The notes under the pieces: model-generated
What the model saw: only the letters and a program-made list of their open reading frames with translations
Told to the model about the DNA's origin: nothing
The model's database searches: none
Assembly: GCF_005484585.1 (NCBI RefSeq)
Contig: NZ_CP039435.1
Location: forward strand, 310,001-374,000
DNA from: Brevundimonas sp. SGAir0440
GTDB taxonomy: Bacteria; Pseudomonadota; Alphaproteobacteria; Caulobacterales; Caulobacteraceae
Direction of reading: 5' to 3'
Length of the DNA stretch: 64,000 nucleotides
Program-made: the position numbers and the translations under genes
Shown: piece after piece, positions 16,884-25,624 of the stretch
Position numbering within the stretch: the first letter of the stretch is position 1
How the letters are laid out: each line of letters opens with the position of its first letter

Positions 16884-17570
16884 CTAGGGTTGAAGCCGAT
16901 ATCCGCCCGCATCGGTCAGCAGCAGACGCGCGTGGCCCGGCTCCGGCTCGATCTTCTGGCGCAGGCGATAGATATGGGTTTCCAGCGTATGGGTCGTGAC
17001 CCCGGCGTTGTAGCCCCAGACCTCGGTCAGCAACTCTTCGCGCGACACCGGTTTGGCCCCGGCGCGATAGAGGTATTTCAGGATGTTGGTTTCCTTCTCG
17101 GTCAACCGCACCTTCTTGCCCTTTGAGTCCATCAGCACCTTGGCGGCGGGCCGGAACTCGTAGGGGCCGATGGTGAAGACGGCGTCTTCCGACTGTTCAT
17201 GGCTGCGCAGATGGGCGCGGATGCGCGCCAGCAGCACGGCGAACCGGAAGGGCTTGGTGACATAGTCGTTGGCCCCGGCGTCCAGACCCAGGATGGCGTC
17301 GGCGTCCGCCGATTGCGCCGTCAGCATGATCACCGGCGTCGAAACCCCGTCCTTGCGCAACAGACGACAGGCCTCGCGGCCATCCATATCGGGCAGATCG
17401 ACGTCCAGCAGGATCAGGTCGGCGCGGATCTCGCGCCCCATCCGCACCCCGTCCGTGGCGGTCGACGCCTGCTGGGTCCGAAACTCCTCGTGAAGGTTCA
17501 ACTGCTCGGCCAAGGCCTCGCGCAGGTCGTCGTCGTCGTCGATGATCAGAATGGTCTTGGGCGTAGGCAT
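16884..17570 (-). CDS. cenR: OmpR/PhoB-type response regulator, CenR-like
   Basis: A 228-residue two-component regulator. The receiver domain has the acidic pocket IIDDDDDL, phospho-acceptor Asp56 (LLDVDLPDMDG) and Lys in VTKPFR; the C-terminal winged helix ends with THTLETHIYRLRQKI. No histidine kinase is nearby. In Caulobacter the essential envelope regulator CenR lies a few genes from parAB in a similar neighbourhood, and its kinase CenK is encoded elsewhere. That synteny and the orphan state support CenR. I start at the ATG at 17570, since an upstream in-frame start adds only 12 unconserved residues. Confidence 0.75.
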   Translation of the reverse strand: MPTPKTILIIDDDDDLREALAEQLNLHEEFRTQQASTATDGVRMGREIRADLILLDVDLPDMDGREACRLLRKDGVSTPVIMLTAQSADADAILGLDAGANDYVTKPFRFAVLLARIRAHLRSHEQSEDAVFTIGPYEFRPAAKVLMDSKGKKVRLTEKETNILKYLYRAGAKPVSREELLTEVWGYNAGVTTHTLETHIYRLRQKIEPEPGHARLLLTDAGGYRLQP

Positions 17571-17635
17571 GGGACAGACAATGGCGAGGCTTGGCCCCCG
17601 CGCCAAGGCTTGGGGGTGCGAATATTCACATCGGG

Positions 17636-18352
17636 TTACGAGCTAGAGGGCGTTTCGGGTCGATTTCGTTCCCCGAACAAGGCCGTTCCGACCCTGACGT
17701 GCGTCGCGCCGCACCGGATGGCGGTCTCGTAGTCGCCGCTCATACCCATCGACAGGACCGACAAGCCGTTGCGTTCGGCCATGGCCCGCAACATCTGAAA
17801 ATGCGGCTCTGCGTCCTGATCCGCCGGGGGAATGCACATCAGACCCTCGACCGTCAGCCCATAGGTGTCGCGGGCCGCTTCGATCAGGGCGTCGGCGGCA
17901 TCGGGCAGGACCCCGGCCTTCTGGGGCTCCGCGCCCGTGTTCACCTGGACCAGGACGCGCGGCGATCGGCCGCGCTTTTCACCCGCCTGCGCCAAGGCGC
18001 GCGCCAGTTTTTCACGGTCCAAGGTTTCGATCACATCGAACAGGGCGACTGCATCCTCGGCCTTGTTGGTCTGCAGGGGGCCGATCAGCCGCAGTTCCAG
18101 ACCGGGCAAGGCCCCACGACGGTCAGTCCACCGGCCCTGGGCCTCCTGCACCCGGTTTTCGCCGAAGATTCGCTGACCCGTCGCCAGGATGGCGTCGATG
18201 GCCTCTGAAGCTTGCGTCTTGGAAACGGCGGTCAGGGTCACGCCTGCTGGATCCCGACCGGCTGCATGGCAGGCCGCGTCGATGCGCGCCCGCACCTCGG
18301 CGACCCTTTCGGCGATGGACGGGGCGGAAAAAGCGGAGGAAGAAGAGGTCAT
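17636..18352 (-). CDS. YggS-family PLP homeostasis protein
   Basis: A 238-residue protein of the PLPBP/YggS family, which binds pyridoxal phosphate and balances free PLP rather than catalysing a known reaction. The PLP Lys is in LTAVSKTQ near residue 45; GENRVQEA and RLIGPLQTNKAEDAV are family hallmarks, as is the C-terminal SMGMSGDYE. Its ATG shares the CATG at 18350-18353 with the divergent thiE-like gene, so the promoter must lie inside that gene. Confidence 0.93.
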   Translation of the reverse strand: MTSSSSAFSAPSIAERVAEVRARIDAACHAAGRDPAGVTLTAVSKTQASEAIDAILATGQRIFGENRVQEAQGRWTDRRGALPGLELRLIGPLQTNKAEDAVALFDVIETLDREKLARALAQAGEKRGRSPRVLVQVNTGAEPQKAGVLPDAADALIEAARDTYGLTVEGLMCIPPADQDAEPHFQMLRAMAERNGLSVLSMGMSGDYETAIRCGATHVRVGTALFGERNRPETPSSS

Positions 18353-18995
18353 GATCCTGCCGGCCGGTTACAGCGACGATGCGCGCGCGCTCTGGAACGC
18401 CGCGACCGCTCTAAACCGCGCCGCCGCCGCTGTCAGCCCGGCCGCCGCAGCCTTGCCGGCGATGCTGTTCTTCACCGACCCCGATCGCACGCCCCGACCG
18501 TGGGAGACGGCGGCGCGCCTGCCCGCCGGTTCGGCCGTGGTCTATCGCGCCTTTGGCGCCTCCGATGCCGTCGAGACGGGGCATCGCTTGCGTGAGGCGA
18601 CGACCGGTCGGGACGTGAAATTGCTGGTCGGACTGGACCCCGATCTGGCCGAGGCGATCGACGCCGACGGGCTGCACCTGCCCGAACGTGCGGCGGACCA
18701 AGCGGCGCGCATTCGATCGGACCGACCCGGCTGGATTTTGACGGCGGCCTGGCACGGTCTATCCCCCCCGCCCGAAGACCTGAACGCCCTGATCCTGTCG
18801 CCGGTGTTTCCGGCGGGCGGCGCGTCCGCAGGCAAACCCGCCCTGGGCATCGCTACTTTCGAACGGCATGTGAAAGCCGCCCGCCTGCCCGTCTATGCGC
18901 TGGGCGGCGTCACGCCAGAGAACTCCGCAACGCTCGCACGCACAGGCACCTGCGGCCTCGCGGCGGTGAGTGCGATCCAGTCGGCGTTTCGCTGA
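18351..18995 (+). CDS. thiamine phosphate synthase-like protein (ThiE/TenI)
   Basis: A 214-residue TIM-barrel protein of the ThiE/TenI superfamily, which joins the pyrimidine and thiazole halves of thiamine or aromatises the thiazole. Visible blocks are DADGLHLPERA, the ILSPVFPAGGASAGKPALG loop that binds phosphate, and VYALGGVTPEN. The N-terminal region is divergent from true ThiE, so function may differ. GGAGGAAGAAGAGG precedes the ATG at 18351; its start overlaps the divergent yggS start by 2 bp. It is convergent with the ntrZ-like gene, 10 bp between stops. Confidence 0.8.
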   Translation: MILPAGYSDDARALWNAATALNRAAAAVSPAAAALPAMLFFTDPDRTPRPWETAARLPAGSAVVYRAFGASDAVETGHRLREATTGRDVKLLVGLDPDLAEAIDADGLHLPERAADQAARIRSDRPGWILTAAWHGLSPPPEDLNALILSPVFPAGGASAGKPALGIATFERHVKAARLPVYALGGVTPENSATLARTGTCGLAAVSAIQSAFR

Positions 18996-19005
18996 CCGGT
19001 CGAAA

Positions 19006-19386
19006 TCAGAACTTGAAGATGGTTTCCAGACGGACGCGGGGCTGGGCCCGGCCGTTGGTTTCGGGCGCACGGGCCGGATCGGCTTCAGGCGTGCTGACGG
19101 CGGCGGCGGCGCCCACACGCAGACGGTCGTTCAGGCGGTAATAGGCGCCGGCCTCGACGTCACCCCAGTCGGTCTCGCGACCCACAGGCTGGTTCAGGTT
19201 GAAATCCAGACCCCAGCGGCCACGGTCGTTCAGGCGCAGGCCGCGACGCTGCGGCGCCGGCGCATTGCGCTGCGCCGCCTGGGCCTCCGAAAGGGAAACG
19301 GCGGACGTGCTTTGGGCGAGCGCCGACGTCGACGCGGCCATCGCCGTCGTCGCCATCATCACAGCCAGGAAACCACCGAACCGCAT
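19006..19386 (-). CDS. ntrZ: NtrZ-family periplasmic regulatory protein
   Basis: A 126-residue exported protein with a Sec signal (cleavage near residue 25, SALAQS). The mature part matches my recollection of the NtrZ family: RLNDRGRWGLDFNLNQPVG, a DVEAGAYYRLN segment, LRVGAAAAV, and the ending RVRLETIFKF. In Caulobacter NtrZ is a periplasmic protein that restrains the NtrY kinase and links to ChvGI envelope signalling. No ntrYX lies here, but a cenR-like envelope regulator is two genes away. A perfect 15-bp palindrome lies upstream. Confidence 0.7.
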   Translation of the reverse strand: MRFGGFLAVMMATTAMAASTSALAQSTSAVSLSEAQAAQRNAPAPQRRGLRLNDRGRWGLDFNLNQPVGRETDWGDVEAGAYYRLNDRLRVGAAAAVSTPEADPARAPETNGRAQPRVRLETIFKF

Positions 19387-19463
19387 ACCAAATCCTTAGA
19401 ACCCCGCCATGAGGCGGCGTTTCAACCCTGAACCGACCTTATATGGTCGTGAACCCCGCGATT

Positions 19464-19478
19464 AGACACCGGGTGTCT
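19464..19478. promoter_or_regulatory. palindrome AGACACC-G-GGTGTCT, candidate operator
   Basis: A perfect 7+7 inverted repeat with one central base, 78 bp upstream of the ntrZ-like start. A TATAAG-like -10 lies leftwards at about 19444-19439 on the minus strand, which would put the palindrome at the -35 position. It could bind an activator or repressor dimer; the protein is unknown. Confidence 0.45.
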
Positions 19479-19636
19479 GCGCGGTCAACGCAATGAGCCG
19501 GCGATAACAAGGTTCCCGCGCATTGTTGTCGGCGTATGTGTCTCAAGCGTCACGGGATTCGGGCGGATTCCGGCGAAATCTCACATGCCCTTCACAAAAC
19601 ACCGCGACGTGCGATGCGACGGGAACCGACTTCGCC

Positions 19637-19666
19637 TTGTCATCGCCCCTTTTCGCCGTGTTATAG
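19637..19666 (+). promoter_or_regulatory. candidate sigma-70 promoter for the DUF3576 gene
   Basis: TTGTCA (19637-19642), an 18-bp spacer and TTATAG (19661-19666), about 85 bp upstream of the ATG at 19751. It is the best promoter-like sequence in the gap and may also serve leuS. Confidence 0.5.
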
Positions 19667-19750
19667 AGCCTGGCAGTCGGCATTTCTCATTGCCGTGCGC
19701 GCGTGCGGGCGAGGGCTCTCACGTCCCTGAGTTTACGGAGACTTCTCTTG

Positions 19751-20215
19751 ATGAGCCTCAACAAGGCCCTGGTTCGGAACGTCGCGGTCGTGCTGGTCTC
19801 GGGTGTGGCCCTGGGCGCGTCCCTGTCGGCCTGCTCGAGCATTCCCTTCGTCGGCGGCAAGAAGTCTGCGCCCAAGACGAACGTGCAACAGGGCATCGGC
19901 GTCAACGCCTTCCTGTGGCGCGCCTCGCTGGACACCCTCAGCTTCATGCCGCTGCTGACCGCCGATCCGTGGGGCGGCGTCATCAACTATGACTGGTACA
20001 TCAACCCCCAGACGCCGAACGAGCGTTTCAAAGCGACCGTCTTCATCCTGGACACCCGTTTGCGCGCCGATGCGCTGAACGTCACGGTGACCAAGGAAGT
20101 GAAGGGCGCCGATGGTCAGTGGACCGCCGCCCCGGTCGCCGCCCAGACCGAGGCCGATCTGGAAAACGCCATCCTGACCAAGGCGCGCCAGCTGAACCTG
20201 TCGAACGCCGGCTGA
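19751..20215 (+). CDS. DUF3576 lipoprotein
   Basis: A 154-residue lipoprotein: a hydrophobic signal ends in the lipobox LSAC (Cys near residue 31). The mature part matches DUF3576 (GIGVNAFLWRASLDTLSFMP, DPWGGVINYDW), a family widespread in alphaproteobacteria and often found just upstream of leuS, as here. Function is unknown; an outer-membrane location is likely. The ATG at 19751 has GGAG upstream. Downstream lie two copies of a palindromic repeat before leuS. Confidence 0.9.
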   Translation: MSLNKALVRNVAVVLVSGVALGASLSACSSIPFVGGKKSAPKTNVQQGIGVNAFLWRASLDTLSFMPLLTADPWGGVINYDWYINPQTPNERFKATVFILDTRLRADALNVTVTKEVKGADGQWTAAPVAAQTEADLENAILTKARQLNLSNAG

Positions 20216-20226
20216 AGCCGGCGCTC

Positions 20227-20269
20227 GCATTATTTTGGCGCTACCGCCTTTCGGCTGCTTGAGCGCCGA
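20227..20269. repeat. palindromic element, copy A
   Basis: Begins GCATTATTTT and folds as GGCGCT ... AGCGCC (20237-20242 with 20262-20267) around an inner GCC-TTTC-GGC, with the shared GGCTGCTTGAGCGC tail. It lies 11 bp after the DUF3576 stop. Copies B (20309-20353) and C (36237-36279) share the same order of parts. Confidence 0.7.
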
Positions 20270-20308
20270 CTGGCTTAGTTTCGTCGGACCTGCTGGGAAC
20301 GCCGAAAC

Positions 20309-20353
20309 GCATTATTTCTTGGGCGCTGTCGTCCTTCGGGCTAGTTGAGCCGG
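20309..20353. repeat. palindromic element, copy B
   Basis: Starts GCATTATTTCTT, 82 bp after copy A starts, followed by GGCGCTGTCGTCCTTCGGG and CTAGTTGAGC, a diverged form of the CTGCTTGAGC tail. The inner loop is a TTCG tetraloop closed by CC/GG. It ends 36 bp before the leuS start. Confidence 0.65.
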
Positions 20354-20389
20354 GAGGGCGTCAGCGCCCTTTCGACTTTCAGGACGACC

Positions 20390-22969
20390 GTGGCCCGTTA
20401 CGAACCCAAGACCGCCGAACCCCGCCAGCAGGCCCGATGGGCCGAGGCTTCCGCCTTCGTCACGAAGGACACCGGCCGGCCGAAATACTATGTGCTTGAG
20501 ATGTTCCCCTATCCGTCGGGCAACATCCACATGGGTCACGCCCGCAACTATGTGATGGGCGACGTAGTGGCGCGATCCAAGCGCGCGCAAGGGTACGACG
20601 TTCTGCACCCGATGGGCTGGGACGCCTTCGGCATGCCGGCCGAGAACGCGGCCATGGAGCGCGGCATCCACCCGAAAGGCTGGACCTATTCCAACATCGC
20701 CAACATGCGCGAGCAGCTGAAGCTGCTGGGCCTGTCGCTGGACTGGTCGCGTGAGTTCGCCACCTGCGACCCGGAATACTACGGCAAGCAGCAGGCCTGG
20801 TTCCTGGAGCTGTATCGGCGTGGTCTGGTCTATCGCAAGGATGCGGTGGTCAACTGGGATCCGGTCGACAACACGGTCCTGGCCAACGAACAGGTGATCG
20901 ACGGACGCGGCTGGCGCTCGGGCGCCCTGGTCGAGAAGCGCAAGCTGAACCAGTGGTTCCTGCGCATCACCGACTATGCCGACGACCTGATCGACGGTCT
21001 GAAGACCCTGGACCGCTGGCCGGAAAAGGTCCGACTGATGCAGGAGAACTGGATCGGCAAGTCCAAGGGCGCGACCCTGTGGTGGGACATCGCCGAGGCG
21101 CCGGCCTTCCTGCCCGCCTCCCCCGAGGGCGAACCCAACCACGCCCGCGATCCGATCGAGGTCTACACCACCCGCCCCGACACCCTGTTCGGCGCCAGCT
21201 TCCTGGCCCTGGCGCCCGACCATCCTCTGACCAAAGCCATCGCCGAACATCGGCCGGACGTGGCGGACTTCATCAAGTCTTGCGCTCAGACCGGCACCAG
21301 CGAAGCCGAGATCGAAAAGGCCGAGAAGCTGGGCGTGGATCTGGGCGTTCGCGTCCGCCATCCCTTCGATCCGGACAAGACCCTGCCCGTCTGGGCCGCC
21401 AACTTCGTGCTGTCGACCTATGGTTCGGGCGCCATCTTCGGCTGCCCGGCCCACGACCAGCGGGATCTGGACTTCGCCCGCAAATACGATCTGCCGGTGA
21501 CGCCGGTCGTCAAACCCGACGACGCCGACACAGTCGAAATCGGAACCGAGGCCTATGTCGGTCCGGGACGCATCTTCAACTCCGATTTCCTGGACGGCAT
21601 GGACGTCGAGGCCGCCAAGGCCGCCGCGATCGCCAAGGTCGAGGCCGCCGGCCAGGGCCGCGCCGAGACCATCTATCGCCTGCGCGATTGGGGCGTTTCG
21701 CGCCAGCGCTACTGGGGTTGCCCGATCCCCATCATCCACTGCGCGTCCTGCGGCGTCGTCGAGGTTCCCGCCGATCAGTTGCCGGTCGTCCTGCCTGACG
21801 ATGTGACCTTCGACGTGCCCGGCAACCCGTTGGCGCGTCACGCGACCTGGAAGCACGTCAAATGCCCGTCGTGCGGCGCCGAAGCGACGCGCGAGACCGA
21901 CACGCTCGACACCTTCGTCGATTCCAGCTGGTATTTCGCCCGCTTCACTGATCCGACGGCCGAGGCGCCGATCGACAAGGCCGCCGCCGACCGCTGGCTG
22001 GCCGTCGATCAATATATCGGCGGGGTCGAACACGCGGTCCTGCACCTGCTGTACGCCCGCTTCATCACCCGCGCCCTGTCTGACGCCGGCATGCTGTCGG
22101 TGAAGGAGCCGTTCGCCGGCCTGTTCACCCAAGGCATGGTCGTCCACGAGACCTATCGCCGGACCGACGGCGCCTGGGTTGAGCCGACCGACGTGGAGCT
22201 GAAGAACGACAACGGCGTCCGCTCGGCCCGCCAGCTGTCGACCGGCGAGACCTTGGTCATCGGCGACATCGAAAAGATGTCCAAGTCAAAGAAGAACGTC
22301 GTCGCGCCGGCCGAAATCCTGGAAAGCCACGGCGTGGACGCCGGTCGCCTGTTCGTCCTGTCCGACAGCCCGCCCGAGCGAGACGTGCAATGGACCCCCG
22401 GCGGCGTCGAAGGCGCCAGCCGCTTCGTCCAGCGCGCCTGGACCCTGTTCGACACCTATGACGCCGGTTTCGCGGGCGAGGACAAGGCCAACGCCGAGCT
22501 GGTGCGCGAGACGCACAAGGCCATCAAGGCCGTGTCCGAAGGGGTAGAAGGCTTCCGCTTCAACTCGGCCATCGCCAAGCTCTACGCCTTCGTCGCCACC
22601 ATTCGCGACAATGCCCAGGCCGGTGGCGACGCCAAGCGTCAGGCGCTGTCGGCGCTGGCCCGTCTGATCGCCCCCTTCACCCCGCACCTGGCCGAAGAAG
22701 CCTGGACGCGGCTGGGGGAAGACGGGATGGTTCTGGACGCGCCGTGGCCCGTGTGGGACGCTGCGCTCGCGGCCGACGACGAGGTGGTCCTGCCCATCCA
22801 GATCAACGGCAAGCGTCGCGCGGAAATCCGCGTGCCGCGCGGCATGGAGCCGTCCGAGGTCGAAGCCCTGGTCCTGGCCGACGAAACGGTCAAGGCGCGG
22901 CTGGAGGGTCTGAGCGTGAAGAAGATCGTCGTGGTCAAGGACCGCATCGTCAACCTGGTGGCCGGCTGA
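20390..22969 (+). CDS. leuS: leucyl-tRNA synthetase
   Basis: Charges tRNA-Leu with leucine. 859 residues, normal for the bacterial type. The HIGH signature is [15 protein letters not shown] (about residues 40-55), the CP1 editing domain contains [13 protein letters not shown], and KMSKSKKNV is the C-terminal catalytic loop. I chose the GTG at 20390 because AGGA lies five bases upstream and it gives the usual short N-terminus; an in-frame TTG at 20345 would run into the repeat. The stop shares one base with the lptE start (TGATG). Confidence 0.97.
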   Translation: MARYEPKTAEPRQQARWAEASAFVTKDTGRPKYYVLEMFPYPSGNIHMGHARNYVMGDVVARSKRAQGYDVLHPMGWDAFGMPAENAAMERGIHPKGWTYSNIANMREQLKLLGLSLDWSREFATCDPEYYGKQQAWFLELYRRGLVYRKDAVVNWDPVDNTVLANEQVIDGRGWRSGALVEKRKLNQWFLRITDYADDLIDGLKTLDRWPEKVRLMQENWIGKSKGATLWWDIAEAPAFLPASPEGEPNHARDPIEVYTTRPDTLFGASFLALAPDHPLTKAIAEHRPDVADFIKSCAQTGTSEAEIEKAEKLGVDLGVRVRHPFDPDKTLPVWAANFVLSTYGSGAIFGCPAHDQRDLDFARKYDLPVTPVVKPDDADTVEIGTEAYVGPGRIFNSDFLDGMDVEAAKAAAIAKVEAAGQGRAETIYRLRDWGVSRQRYWGCPIPIIHCASCGVVEVPADQLPVVLPDDVTFDVPGNPLARHATWKHVKCPSCGAEATRETDTLDTFVDSSWYFARFTDPTAEAPIDKAAADRWLAVDQYIGGVEHAVLHLLYARFITRALSDAGMLSVKEPFAGLFTQGMVVHETYRRTDGAWVEPTDVELKNDNGVRSARQLSTGETLVIGDIEKMSKSKKNVVAPAEILESHGVDAGRLFVLSDSPPERDVQWTPGGVEGASRFVQRAWTLFDTYDAGFAGEDKANAELVRETHKAIKAVSEGVEGFRFNSAIAKLYAFVATIRDNAQAGGDAKRQALSALARLIAPFTPHLAEEAWTRLGEDGMVLDAPWPVWDAALAADDEVVLPIQINGKRRAEIRVPRGMEPSEVEALVLADETVKARLEGLSVKKIVVVKDRIVNLVAG

Positions 22970-23448
22970 TGCGTATTGCGGCGGCTCTCGCGGTTCTCGC
23001 ATCTCTGGCGGTGTCCGCCTGCGGCTTCACGCCCATGTACGCCGAGCCGGCCGTGGGGTCGTCCCTGCGCCGGATCGCCGTCACGACCCAGGACGACCGC
23101 CTGGGCTATCGCCTGCGCGAGCAGCTGGAAGACGTCCTGGCCTGGGATCGCGGCGCGACGCCGCTGTATCGCCTGACGACAGAGGTCCAGCAGAACCGCC
23201 GCTCGCTGGGTCGCCGCATCGACGACACCGCCACCCGCTATGAACTCACGGTCAAGGCGACATGGACCCTGACCCCGGCTGCCGGGGGAACGCCTGTCAG
23301 CGGCACGGAAACCGTCACCACAACCTACGCTGCCGCCGATCAGCCCTATGCCGCCATCGCCGCCCAGCAGGACGGCGAGGAGCGCGCCGCCGCCGAGCTG
23401 GCTCGCCTGATCCGACTGGATCTGATGCAGGCGCTGTCGAACCCGTGA
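22969..23448 (+). CDS. lptE: LPS-assembly lipoprotein LptE
   Basis: Outer-membrane lipoprotein that plugs the LptD barrel during LPS export. 159 residues, signal ending in VSAC with acylated Cys near residue 19, followed by the typical GFTPMYA. The order leuS-lptE-holA is a conserved bacterial arrangement and supports the call, since sequence identity in this family is low. It overlaps leuS by one base and holA by four (GTGA). Confidence 0.9.
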   Translation: MRIAAALAVLASLAVSACGFTPMYAEPAVGSSLRRIAVTTQDDRLGYRLREQLEDVLAWDRGATPLYRLTTEVQQNRRSLGRRIDDTATRYELTVKATWTLTPAAGGTPVSGTETVTTTYAAADQPYAAIAAQQDGEERAAAELARLIRLDLMQALSNP

Positions 23449-24497
23449 TCCTGGCCAAACGCCCCGAGATCGATCGCTTTCTGAAGGCGCCCGATCCGGC
23501 GATCCGGGCGGCGGTGATCCACGGCAAGGACCGGTCGGGCGTCGCCGAGCGGGCCGAAGTGCTGTGCAAGACGGTCACGCCCGATCTGAACGACCCCTTC
23601 AACGTCACTGTCCTGACCGACAGCGACATCGATGCCGATGAAACGAAGCTGGAAGAGGCGCTGACGGCCATGTCCCTGATGGGCGGCCGTCGTCTGGTGC
23701 GCATCCGTCTGTCGGCGCTGAAGCCCGGCGTGGACAAGGCGGTCGCCGCCGCGCTGAAAATCCACGCCGACGGCGGCTACAATCCCGACGCCATGATGGT
23801 GGTCGAGGCCGACCAGCTAGGCCGTGAATCCGCGCTCAGAAAAGCGGCCGAGAAGGAAAACGGCGCGGTCGGCATCGTCTGCTACGAGGACGAGACCGGC
23901 GATGTCGCCCGCATGGTCCGTGAAGCCCTGGCCGCCGACAAGGTGGGCCTGACGTCCGACGCCCTGGACCGTTTCGTCGCGCGCCTGCCGCGCGAGCGGG
24001 GCTTAATGCGGCAGGAGATCGAGCGGCTGGCCCTGTTCATCGGCCCCGGCTCCGGCAAGACGCTGGATATGGACGCGCTGGAACATCATCTCGGCGTCGA
24101 GCCGGACGCCTCCCTGTCGGATGCGGCGCTTCAGGCCTTCGGCGCGCGGCCCGGTCCGGCGCAGGCGGGACTCAGGCGCGCCTTCGCCGAGGGCGAATCG
24201 TCGGTGCTCGCCGTTCGCTCCGCCGCGATCCATCTCGGAAAGCTGCGCCGGATCAATATCTTGCAGGCCAACGGCGCGAACGCCAAGGAGGCCGCCAAGG
24301 CGGCCGGTGTCTTCTGGAAGCAAGAGGCGGAAATGCTGCGTCAGGCGCGGTCCTGGCGGCTCGAAGCCCTGGACGAGGTCCTGGACAGCATCAACACGGC
24401 CGATGTCGCCACCAAGACGACCGGAATGCCGGACCAACTGATCGCCGAACGCCTGCTGCTGGAAATCGCAGGTCGCGCCAGACGGTTGGGGCTGTAG
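23445..24497 (+). CDS. holA: DNA polymerase III subunit delta
   Basis: Clamp-loader delta subunit that opens the beta clamp. 350 residues. The N-terminal AAA+-like fold has AVIHGKDRSG in place of a true P-loop, as expected for delta, with later blocks LPRERGLMRQEIERLALF and LGKLRRINILQ. The GTG at 23445 overlaps the lptE stop (GTGA), giving the expected N-terminus ILAKRPEIDRFL. The third gene of the coupled leuS-lptE-holA run. Confidence 0.93.
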   Translation: MILAKRPEIDRFLKAPDPAIRAAVIHGKDRSGVAERAEVLCKTVTPDLNDPFNVTVLTDSDIDADETKLEEALTAMSLMGGRRLVRIRLSALKPGVDKAVAAALKIHADGGYNPDAMMVVEADQLGRESALRKAAEKENGAVGIVCYEDETGDVARMVREALAADKVGLTSDALDRFVARLPRERGLMRQEIERLALFIGPGSGKTLDMDALEHHLGVEPDASLSDAALQAFGARPGPAQAGLRRAFAEGESSVLAVRSAAIHLGKLRRINILQANGANAKEAAKAAGVFWKQEAEMLRQARSWRLEALDEVLDSINTADVATKTTGMPDQLIAERLLLEIAGRARRLGL

Positions 24498-24499
24498 CC

Positions 24500-24682
24500 C
24501 TAGCCGCGCTTGGAGGCCTTGCGGAAGGCGGGCTGGGCCATGGCGACGTTGCGCGCCGACACAGCCTTCTCTTCCGCCTTGGCGTTGGGTTGCGCATTGA
24601 ACCCATGATCCGCCTTGGCCTTCTTGGCGACAAGCGCCTGTTTCAGCTTGTCGGCGGCAGTGGGTGTCGTGTCTTCAGTCAT
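24500..24682 (-). CDS. small hypothetical protein (60 aa)
   Basis: A 60-residue, highly charged, Ala/Lys-rich protein with no hydrophobic segment (central KLKQALVAKKAKADHGF). I recognise no domain. It lies 26 bp downstream of parB on the same strand and may be the last gene of that transcript. It ends 2 bp from the convergent holA stop. Basic, low-complexity composition would suit a nucleic-acid-binding or disordered protein, but that is only composition. Confidence 0.65.
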   Translation of the reverse strand: MTEDTTPTAADKLKQALVAKKAKADHGFNAQPNAKAEEKAVSARNVAMAQPAFRKASKRG

Positions 24683-24708
24683 ATCGACACCCTAGCACAG
24701 TCCGCAGG

Positions 24709-25599
24709 TCAGCCGCGCATCAAACGGCGGCACAGGTCGTCGAGCTGCTCCAGCGAACCGTAGCCGATCGTCAGTTCGCCCTTTCCGCCCTTGTCCGACA
24801 ACTGCACCTTCAGGCCCAGCGCATCGGCCAGATCCTGCTGCAGGGCGGCGACATCGGCCGCCCCCTCCCCGCTTCCGGCCGCCGGCGCCGACTTCGCCTT
24901 CGTCGGCTTCGGCCCCTCCACCGCACGGCGCGCCAGGGCCTCGGTCTCGCGGACGCTCAGACCATCCACAAAGGCGATGTCCGCCAACTGGCCCGGATCG
25001 GGCGTATTGATCAGCGCCCGGGCGTGACCTGCGGACAGGTTGCCTTCGCGCACATAGAACAGCACCCGCTCGGGCAGTTGCAGCAGGCGCATGGTGTTGG
25101 CCACATGGCTGCGGCTCTTGCCGACCACGCCCGCCACCGCATCCTGCGTCCGTCCGAAGCGCTCCATCAGCACGCGGTAGGCCTCGGCCTCTTCCAGCGG
25201 ATTCAGGTCCGCCCGCTGGACATTCTCGACGATGGCGACCTCGAACACTTCGACGTCGTCCATCTCGTGGACCACGATCGGCACCTCGGTCAGGCGCGCC
25301 GCCTGCGACGCGCGCCAGCGGCGTTCGCCGGCGATGATCTGCCAGACGCCGTCCTCGCCCGGTTGAGTCCGCACCAGGATCGGCTGCAGCACGCCCTTGT
25401 CGCGGATCGAGGCGGTCAATTCCTCCAGATCCTCCTGGCGGAAGGTCTTGCGGGGCTGGTCGGGATTAGGCTTCAGGCTTTCGATCGGCACGCGTTGCAC
25501 ACCGGCGGGCACGGGCGCGTCAGATGCGACCGGCGCTTCGGCGTCCTGCCCCATCAGCGCCGACAGGCCGCGGCCCAGACCTCTTTGTCGTTCAGCCAA
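24709..25599 (-). CDS. parB: chromosome partitioning protein ParB
   Basis: CTP-dependent DNA clamp that loads at parS and spreads to form the centromere complex. 296 residues. Features: GLGRGLSALMG N-terminal ParA-binding motif, the CTP-binding block GERRWRASQAA, NPLEEAEAYRVL and the helix-turn-helix (TQDAVAGVVGKSRSHVANTM), and a C-terminal dimerisation domain. The start is a TTG at 25599; there is no in-frame ATG nearby and the resulting N-terminus matches ParB proteins. Four parS sites lie upstream, one inside parA. Confidence 0.96.
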   Translation of the reverse strand: MAERQRGLGRGLSALMGQDAEAPVASDAPVPAGVQRVPIESLKPNPDQPRKTFRQEDLEELTASIRDKGVLQPILVRTQPGEDGVWQIIAGERRWRASQAARLTEVPIVVHEMDDVEVFEVAIVENVQRADLNPLEEAEAYRVLMERFGRTQDAVAGVVGKSRSHVANTMRLLQLPERVLFYVREGNLSAGHARALINTPDPGQLADIAFVDGLSVRETEALARRAVEGPKPTKAKSAPAAGSGEGAADVAALQQDLADALGLKVQLSDKGGKGELTIGYGSLEQLDDLCRRLMRG

Positions 25600-25624
25600 G
25601 ATACTGTTCCGTTTCTAAATAAAC

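Larger units (their letters stand above)
19387..19750. other. 364-bp divergent intergenic region, ntrZ / DUF3576
   Basis: No gene is visible. It holds a leftward leader for the ntrZ-like gene with a small hairpin close to its start (CCGCCTCATGGCGG read on the minus strand), the palindrome at 19464-19478, and a rightward promoter at 19637-19666 for the DUF3576 gene. The middle (about 19500-19620) shows nothing I can assign. Confidence 0.6.
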
